From: Flavobacterium psychrophilum
Lineage (GTDB): Bacteria; Bacteroidota; Bacteroidia; Flavobacteriales; Flavobacteriaceae
Reading direction: 5' to 3'
DNA length: 36,578 bases
NCBI GenBank assembly: GCA_022729635.1
Contig: DZAU01000006.1
Location: 3,964-40,541, forward strand
This document shows positions 30,791 through 36,578 of the stretch, in pieces; the stretch's first letter is position 1; the number at the start of each line of letters is the position of its first letter. The notes beneath the pieces are model-generated. The model was not told where the DNA came from. It worked only from the letters and a program-made list of their open reading frames with translations, and did no database searches. The position numbers and the translations under genes were made by a program.

Positions 30791-32180
30791 TTAGTTCTCT
30801 CGGATCTGTCAAAACTCCTGTAACAGCTGCTGCTGCAGCCATATATGGACTTGCCAAAAGCGTTCTTGAACCCGGACCTTGACGCCCTTCAAAGTTTCGG
30901 TTAGAAGTACTTACCGCATATTTCCCCGCAGGAACTTTATCATCATTCATCGCCAAACAAGCCGAACATCCAGGCTGACGCAATACAAAACCAGCTTCAA
31001 TTAAAATGTCAAGAATGCCTTCTTCTTTGATTTGTGTTTCGACAACGTGCGATCCAGGAACTAACCAAGCGGTAACATTTGCCGCTTTTTGTCTTCCTTT
31101 TACAATCGATGCAAAAGCCCTGAAATCCTCAATTCTACCATTGGTGCAACTTCCCAAGAAAACATAATCAATTGGTTTCCCAATCATCACTTCCCCTTGA
31201 TGGTAACCCATATATGCCAAAGATTTTATGTATGTTTCTTCGCCTTCGGCAACGTCTTTTGAAGCCGGAATACTTTTAGAAATTCCCAATCCCATTCCAG
31301 GATTGGTTCCATAAGTAATCATTGGCTCGATATCCGAAGCTGAAAAAGTAATTTCTTCATCAAAAGTCGCATCGGCATCGGTTTTTAAAGTTTTCCAATA
31401 AGCAACAGCTTTATCCCAGGCTTCTCCTTTTGGAGCATACAAACGACCATTTAAATAATCGAAAGTTTTTTGGTCTGGAGCAATCATTCCACCACGTGCA
31501 CCCATTTCGATAGTTAAATTACAAACCGTCATACGACCTTCCATCGTCATATTTTCGAAAACATCTCCAGCATATTCCACGAAATAACCGGTAGCACCAG
31601 ATGTTGATAATTTTGAAATAATATAAAGCGCCACATCTTTTGGAGTAACTCCCAATTGAAGTTTTCCGGCAACGTTGATGCGCATTTTTTTAGGTTTCGG
31701 TTGCATAATACATTGGGTAGAAAGCACCATTTCCACCTCAGAAGTTCCAATTCCAAAAGCAATAGCGCCAAAAGCACCGTGAGTTGAAGTGTGAGAATCA
31801 CCACAAACAATGGTTGCACCCGGCAAAGTAATTCCGTTTTCTGGTCCAACAACGTGAACAATTCCGTTTTTTTGATTTCCTAAACCCCAATGGCTAATAC
31901 CATAAGCTGCACAATTTTCCTCTAAAGCTTTTAGCTGATTAGCAGATAAAACGTCTTGAACAGGCTGTTCTTGGTGTATTGTTGGCGTGTTGTGATCGGC
32001 AGTGGCAAAAGTGCGCTCTGGATACAAAACCGAGATTCCTCTTTCTTTTAAACCTAAAAAAGCAACAGGACTTGTAACTTCGTGAATGAAATGGCGGTCA
32101 ATAAAAAACACATCTGGTCCATCCTCAATTTGACGCACCACGTGCGAATCCCATACTTTGTCGAATAATGTAGTACTCAT
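30780..32180 (-). CDS. leuC: 3-isopropylmalate dehydratase, large subunit
   Basis: A 466-residue aconitase-family subunit. The 4Fe-4S ligands are the Cys in [10 protein letters not shown] and C405/C408 in [29 protein letters not shown] is the typical substrate loop. With LeuD it forms isopropylmalate isomerase. It is the first gene of the leu operon and has a consensus promoter 50 bases upstream. Its C-terminus (LIAP) and stop codon come from an inserted C-rich repeat. Confidence 0.97.
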   Translation of the reverse strand: MSTTLFDKVWDSHVVRQIEDGPDVFFIDRHFIHEVTSPVAFLGLKERGISVLYPERTFATADHNTPTIHQEQPVQDVLSANQLKALEENCAAYGISHWGLGNQKNGIVHVVGPENGITLPGATIVCGDSHTSTHGAFGAIAFGIGTSEVEMVLSTQCIMQPKPKKMRINVAGKLQLGVTPKDVALYIISKLSTSGATGYFVEYAGDVFENMTMEGRMTVCNLTIEMGARGGMIAPDQKTFDYLNGRLYAPKGEAWDKAVAYWKTLKTDADATFDEEITFSASDIEPMITYGTNPGMGLGISKSIPASKDVAEGEETYIKSLAYMGYHQGEVMIGKPIDYVFLGSCTNGRIEDFRAFASIVKGRQKAANVTAWLVPGSHVVETQIKEEGILDILIEAGFVLRQPGCSACLAMNDDKVPAGKYAVSTSNRNFEGRQGPGSRTLLASPYMAAAAAVTGVLTDPRELIAP

Positions 32181-32229
32181 TTTTAACTATTTTTATTAAG
32201 TGTGTTTTTGTTTTTTATTACAATGGAGG

Positions 32230-32259
32230 CAAATTTAGAAAAAGAAATAAAGTTGTCAA
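32230..32259 (-). promoter_or_regulatory. Consensus Bacteroidota promoter of the leu operon
   Basis: On the minus strand TTG (32259-32257) is followed by exactly 19 bases and then TAAATTTG (32237-32230), matching TTG-N19-TAnnTTTG. Transcription should start near 32222, leaving a leader of about 40 bases. I see no room for a leucine-rich leader peptide. Confidence 0.8.
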
Positions 32260-32690
32260 TTATACTATTTACTTATATACGATACCCAAAATGGTTTTAC
32301 GAATCACAACAACTCCTATTTATAGGTCTGTGATTTATCTAGCCAATGTGTTTTTGATTTTAATTTTAATTTTGATACTATTTGAGAGTTTAGCCCTGTC
32401 TTTTTCTATTTTTATGATTTCAACAAAATTTTAATACAAATGGGATGTTTGTTTAAAAATTGTTTAACAAAATTTGGGATACGCCTAATGATTAATAATT
32501 TTATACTTTGAATTGTTTTTGATAGGTTAACGATAAACATCAAATATTCATTGATTTGACTTCAAAGAAGAGTGAGTTATTTTGAGGATTTCAATATATA
32601 TTTTTCCAATTTTTTTGGTAAATTACTACGACATCCAAAAAAACGTGATTGTAAATTTATTTGGGCTTTTTGAATGTGTTTCGACGACAG
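32260..32690. other. Intergenic region between the leu operon and the TonB-dependent receptor gene
   Basis: I see no gene, hairpin terminator or repeat that I can support in these ~430 AT-rich bases. The receptor gene ends at its right edge. Confidence 0.4.
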
Positions 32691-35330
32691 CTAAAATCTA
32701 TATTTTACGGTTAGCAATAAATATCTTGGCACTAATTTAATTGTTGATTTGTAGGAAGTATAATTATCTAAAGAAATCAAGGTAAATTCATTTTCGTTTG
32801 TTAAATTATTTAAAATCAATCGATAAGAAAATTTACTATCTTCAGGATTATAATTTACAATCGCATTAATAAAGGAATAATTTTTGGAATTCATTTGATA
32901 AAAGGTGCTGTTTATTTCGGCTAACCAAGTTTTGGATATTTTATAATTGCAATTTATAAACGCATCTTTGGTTTTGTTTTTGGTTAGAATTGAATTAAAA
33001 TCGGTCTTATAAAAATTGTAATTGAATCCAAAATCAAAATTTATAGGAAGATTAAAATACGTAGTTGCAGAAAATTTATAGAAACTGGAATGGGTTTTTA
33101 TGTCCACAAAATCAATACTGTTTACCCTTGTTGGTGTTTCGTTCCAATTTTGAATTGTCTCTAGTTTTGTAGCTGTTTTCAACTTTTTAAAATAATTGAC
33201 TATGTTAAAACTGCCGTTAAGATAGGTACTTCCTTTGGAAAAAATGTACTTTTCGAAGGATAAATTATCGGTAATTAAGCTCTCTTTATTATATGTGTCT
33301 TTTGATTTTGTGTAAAACAGAGAAGTCCCGATTGAAAATCTCTTCTCATCATTAAATAATTTATGCGAAAATAATATGGTTTTGTTTTTGAAAATGCCTT
33401 CGTATTTTGTCCCTTTTTCGAAGGTTTTATAATTGGATAATAGAAAGTTTTCGTTCAAGTAATTGATTTCTGGAGTTTTGTTGTTTTCAGAATAGGATAG
33501 GGTGAAATTCCCTATTTTAGTCTTCTTTAAATTAATTGATAATAAAGGATTTAGAGTAAAAATAGTATTAGAAATTCCGTTTAGTGAAAATTGATTTTGA
33601 ATTAAATTTATACTTGCTGTTGCATCTAATTTTCGGGTAAGATTGTATCGAAAATTGTTTTCCAAAGAAAATTGATTTTGTTTTAATACCGTATTGTTTT
33701 CATAAGTTGTGTTGTGAATTTCATTTTCAAAGAAAGTGTTATTTATAATTTCTCTGCTGTTCTCGAATTGTAATCCAAGTGTATATTCTAGTTTTTTGAA
33801 TCTTGAAATCATTTTGCTTTTTAATCCAAAATAGGTATTGGAATTAGCTGCCTTTTCAGAAACTAAAGATTCTGGATTTATTTTTAAAAAACTGTTCAAA
33901 AACGGCGATTCTATTCGGCTGTTTTGACTAATATCGTCTTTGCCAAAATAAAAATAATTGTGTAACACTTTGTTTTCTGCAAGCCGATACGTGTGATTGA
34001 AGTGATTGTAAAAAGTTTGATTTTTGTCGTTAGAAGACTGATTTATCTTGTCTTTGTTATAAATCAATTCTGAATTTATAGTATTCGGATTGTTTTTAAA
34101 AATAAAAATATTGGTTAAGTAATTGTATTCATTCACAAAATATTTTAGCTCTAATTCGCCTGAAGAAAGCGTTTTTTTACTTGAATAATTATTGTTTTCG
34201 GTATAAGTTACAGGGTTATTTTCTATATTGTACTGTGTTTGTGAGAATGAGTTTTGTGATTGATTGTCATTGGCAAAATAGCCCACACCACGCAAGGTCA
34301 TTGAAGGATTTATTTTTTTTGAGAAGCTTAATGAATTAAAAAACGCCTTGTTAAATACACTTTGTGATTTGCTAAAAGAACTGTTTTCGTTGCTGTTGAT
34401 GGCAAACAAAGTTTTAGCCGTTTTTTCATATCGATTTTCTCCAAAAAGGTTGTTTTCATTGATAGATTTACTTACTTGGTCGGTAGCTTTTTCTCCTGAA
34501 TTGTTATAATCGGCAAGATAAAACAGCTTTATTTTCTTTTTGAGCAGTCCAAGATTAAGCCCTTCTTTCCAACGATTTTCGGAAATTATCCCAGCTCCAA
34601 CTACTATATTCCCAAACCAGATATTTTGTTTGTCTTTTTTTAGTTTTAAATTCAGGGCAACTTTATCAGAATTGTCCATTCTTTTTAGAATAGGATTATC
34701 TTCAAAACCATCAATAATTTGCACCGCATCAAGAGTTTTGGCATCGAGATTTTTGGTCAATAGCTTGTAGTTTTTGTCAAACAAGTCATCGCCTTCAATC
34801 AATAATTTGTCAATTGTTTTGCCGTGAGCTTTTATAGAGCCGTCTTTTTGTACTTCTATTCCGGGAAGTTTTTTCAGAATATCCTCAACCGTTTGCTCGG
34901 TTTTATTGCCAAAAGATGCGACTTTTATGGTGGTTGTATCTCTGTTAATTCTAATTTTTTGATTGGCTTCGATGACTACTTCTTTCAAATGTTCTGTTTT
35001 TTCTTCTAAAACAAAGGATTCGGAAAGATTCGGTTTTGAAGTTAAATCAAGAGTTATTTCTTTTTTAGAATATCCTAAACTTGCAACAGATAATTTAATT
35101 ATGCTGTTAGTTGGTTTGTCGAATACTAAATTATAATTCCCTTTTGCATCGCTATAAGTGTAGGAAAGTGTGTTTTCGAGACTATCATAAACCAGAACAG
35201 AGGCACTTTCGATACCTCTGTTTTGATTGTCTTTTATCGTTCCCGAAATTTTTATTTCTTGGGAGAAAATAAAAATTGGGAATAGTAATAAAAAGATAGC
35301 AATTTTCAACGGATTATTCAAAAATTTCAA
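32691..35330 (-). CDS. TonB-dependent receptor-like outer membrane protein
   Basis: An 879-residue protein. Signal peptide about 1-23 (IFLLLFPIFIFSQ), a carboxypeptidase-regulatory-like beta domain (about 26-108), a TonB-box-like segment LKEVVIEA (115-122), a plug domain (VEDILKKLPGIEVQKDG, IDKLLIEGDDLF; about 140-225), then a long outer-membrane beta barrel to the final VKYRF with terminal Phe. It should be TonB-driven or channel-like. It overlaps the upstream GLPGLI gene by 17 bases, so translation is coupled. Its cargo is unknown; the adjacent secreted peptide is an obvious candidate. Confidence 0.85.
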   Translation of the reverse strand: MKFLNNPLKIAIFLLLFPIFIFSQEIKISGTIKDNQNRGIESASVLVYDSLENTLSYTYSDAKGNYNLVFDKPTNSIIKLSVASLGYSKKEITLDLTSKPNLSESFVLEEKTEHLKEVVIEANQKIRINRDTTTIKVASFGNKTEQTVEDILKKLPGIEVQKDGSIKAHGKTIDKLLIEGDDLFDKNYKLLTKNLDAKTLDAVQIIDGFEDNPILKRMDNSDKVALNLKLKKDKQNIWFGNIVVGAGIISENRWKEGLNLGLLKKKIKLFYLADYNNSGEKATDQVSKSINENNLFGENRYEKTAKTLFAINSNENSSFSKSQSVFNKAFFNSLSFSKKINPSMTLRGVGYFANDNQSQNSFSQTQYNIENNPVTYTENNNYSSKKTLSSGELELKYFVNEYNYLTNIFIFKNNPNTINSELIYNKDKINQSSNDKNQTFYNHFNHTYRLAENKVLHNYFYFGKDDISQNSRIESPFLNSFLKINPESLVSEKAANSNTYFGLKSKMISRFKKLEYTLGLQFENSREIINNTFFENEIHNTTYENNTVLKQNQFSLENNFRYNLTRKLDATASINLIQNQFSLNGISNTIFTLNPLLSINLKKTKIGNFTLSYSENNKTPEINYLNENFLLSNYKTFEKGTKYEGIFKNKTILFSHKLFNDEKRFSIGTSLFYTKSKDTYNKESLITDNLSFEKYIFSKGSTYLNGSFNIVNYFKKLKTATKLETIQNWNETPTRVNSIDFVDIKTHSSFYKFSATTYFNLPINFDFGFNYNFYKTDFNSILTKNKTKDAFINCNYKISKTWLAEINSTFYQMNSKNYSFINAIVNYNPEDSKFSYRLILNNLTNENEFTLISLDNYTSYKSTIKLVPRYLLLTVKYRF

Positions 35331-36105
35331 TACTTATATCTTTCATTTCTCCTGCTTTTATAGTCATCCCATGTTGCTTTGACATAAGAATTGCTTTTGT
35401 TCTATTTTTTTCAACGATTGCGTTTAATGTTTGTTTATATTCTTCTGGGGATAACCATTTTAGATTTTTATCTTCTTCAGTTTTTCTTAACGGTTTTATC
35501 GATATGTTTTTTTGCATAGGATAATCGATTGATTTAAAGTATATATATAATTCTTTATTTGTGTCATACACTTCAATTATCAATCCTGGTAATCCTTGAA
35601 GTTTCCATGGCCCATAAGGAACTGGAATTTCATTAGTATACCAAGCAGTATATTCTCTTCCTCTATAAGTTGCGATAGCTTTGTTGCAAAGAAAAACTCC
35701 TATTTTTTTGGATTCATTTAGTAGTTTCCACGGAATTATTGTTCTTTTTTCGACTCCATAAATAGGGTCTTTGTATTTTTTGTTCCACCACACACTGTCT
35801 TTATTGCGATTATAATAGACTTGTTTGCCTTGTTCAAGTGTTCGTTTGCCTATATAGATTTGATTTACTACCCCGTCTTCGTTTTTAATTATTTTATTTT
35901 CGATATTTTTTTCATTTTCCAACGAATCTTTGGCTGTAACATAATATGATTGATTTTTATCAAATATCAAATAGGAATTATAATCTAGACCTACAGGAGC
36001 TCCTGCTCCTGGGCTTTCAATATGGCCATAATAGATTATGCCTTTGTTTTGAGTATAAGAGTGAAAACTAGATATTAGTACTAAAAGAAGTATTATTTTT
36101 TTCAT
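35314..36105 (-). CDS. GLPGLI family protein
   Basis: A 263-residue exported protein. Signal peptide about 1-18 (MKKIILLLVLISSFHSYTQ). The family name motif GLPGLI is at 171-176, preceded by PVPYGPWKLQ, and the beta-rich remainder fits the family. GLPGLI proteins are known as Bacteroidota proteins of unknown function that often neighbour TonB-dependent receptors. It lies between the small secreted peptide gene (30 bases upstream) and the receptor gene (overlapping by 17 bases), so the three form one transcription unit. Confidence 0.92.
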   Translation of the reverse strand: MKKIILLLVLISSFHSYTQNKGIIYYGHIESPGAGAPVGLDYNSYLIFDKNQSYYVTAKDSLENEKNIENKIIKNEDGVVNQIYIGKRTLEQGKQVYYNRNKDSVWWNKKYKDPIYGVEKRTIIPWKLLNESKKIGVFLCNKAIATYRGREYTAWYTNEIPVPYGPWKLQGLPGLIIEVYDTNKELYIYFKSIDYPMQKNISIKPLRKTEEDKNLKWLSPEEYKQTLNAIVEKNRTKAILMSKQHGMTIKAGEMKDISIEIFE

Positions 36106-36135
36106 TTTTTAAAAGCTTTATGCCGTTTTTCTTAT

Positions 36136-36363
36136 TTATTCACAAACACTAATCGCTCCAGCGATTAACTGCGCTGTTGTACAACCATCACAGTAATAAC
36201 GCCACGAACTTCCATCGGGGCAATTTACTGTTATTACAACTTCTTGTAAAGTCGTTTCTTGTTTTTTGATTTCTTTTTTTTCATCGACTTTTATACTTTT
36301 TGATTTCATATCAGTATTATTAGCAAACATACCTATAGAAAAAAGTCCTACTAAGGATAACAT
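36136..36363 (-). CDS. Small secreted Cys-containing peptide precursor
   Basis: A 75-residue protein of no family I recognise. Residues 1-14 (MLSLVGLFSIGMFA) are a Sec-type hydrophobic stretch, with cleavage likely near A14-N15. The mature part has a Lys/Glu-rich segment, then LQEVVITV (39-46), then a Cys-rich end with C48, C58, C61 and C74. LQEVVITV resembles the TonB-box-like LKEVVIEA of the receptor two genes down. In-frame codons before the ATG would read Ile-Lys-Lys-Leu-Ile, the n-region one would expect of the signal peptide, so the true start may be a non-AUG codon at 36378. Role unknown. Confidence 0.65.
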   Translation of the reverse strand: MLSLVGLFSIGMFANNTDMKSKSIKVDEKKEIKKQETTLQEVVITVNCPDGSSWRYYCDGCTTAQLIAGAISVCE

Positions 36364-36578
36364 AATTAATTTTTTTATAATTTTAAGTTTTTAAGGGTTT
36401 TTAAAAGTAATAATTTTTTACAGCATAAAGACCCACAAACCAAAAAAAAAACAAGCTGTCCTAATTTTTTAACATATATTTTTCAAATTTAAAATTGGTG
36501 TAAATAAGAAAAATAGGGTAGGACAAATAAGTTAATTGTTAATAACTAAAATTGAAATTCAATCCCATAAAATGTATT
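36364..36578. other. Upstream region of the peptide/GLPGLI/receptor cluster
   Basis: No gene seen. It should contain the cluster promoter; TACTTTTA-like sequence about 35 bases upstream of the ATG on the minus strand is a weak -7 candidate. Confidence 0.3.

Noticed and set aside
1..36578. tRNA or rRNA genes
   Set aside because: I looked for T-loop words such as GGTTCGA in a cloverleaf context and for rRNA motifs and found none; a covariance-model scan would settle it.

Overview
The window is AT-rich and reads as chromosome of a Flavobacterium-like member of the Bacteroidota. The evidence is a secreted protease with a type IX secretion C-terminal domain, a GLPGLI-family protein beside a TonB-dependent receptor, an RRM protein with an Arg/Gly-rich tail, many promoters with the Bacteroidota -7 element TAnnTTTG, and interspersed hairpin repeats of the kind seen in this group. 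I see no rRNA, tRNA, CRISPR array, prophage or full insertion sequence.

Layout. 1-1616: the 3' part of a secreted M43 metalloprotease. 1737-4116: ribF and bioB, separated by a 231-bp MITE-like element with perfect terminal repeats and a target duplication. 4117-7111: an intergenic stretch with a remnant of a duplicated gene, then an SGNH-like/MBOAT pair likely to O-acylate a surface polymer. 7112-7908: gene-poor DNA with an orphan terminator. 7909-9224: a HAD phosphatase overlapping a chloramphenicol-acetyltransferase-like gene. 9366-14590: a short Ssb, a DUF389 membrane protein, a small zinc-ribbon protein, an M28 membrane peptidase and a ribosome hibernation factor. 14833-19110: an AsmA-like protein, TrmB, a LysE-type exporter and an alkyltransferase-like protein. 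19265-21207: an Fe-S group (Mrp-type ATPase, Nfu scaffold, 2Fe-2S ferredoxin). 21267-25498 (minus strand): glutaryl-CoA dehydrogenase, TrmN6, a four-helix-bundle protein inside long direct repeats, RimM and an unusually long S16. 25698-26667: a lipoprotein and the RRM protein. 26831-32180 (minus): leuC, leuD, a GNAT gene, a citramalate/isopropylmalate synthase and leuB in one operon-like run, with a consensus promoter before leuC. 32691-36363 (minus): a small secreted Cys-containing peptide, GLPGLI protein and TonB-dependent receptor in one tight cluster.

Best candidates for something new: the peptide/GLPGLI/receptor cluster, in which the peptide carries a segment resembling the receptor's own TonB-box-like segment; the leu-operon synthase, whose pocket residues match citramalate synthase rather than isopropylmalate synthase; the MITE-like element; and a repeat family that sits on gene ends and supplies the stop codon, giving two unrelated proteins the same C-terminal Ile-Ala-Pro.
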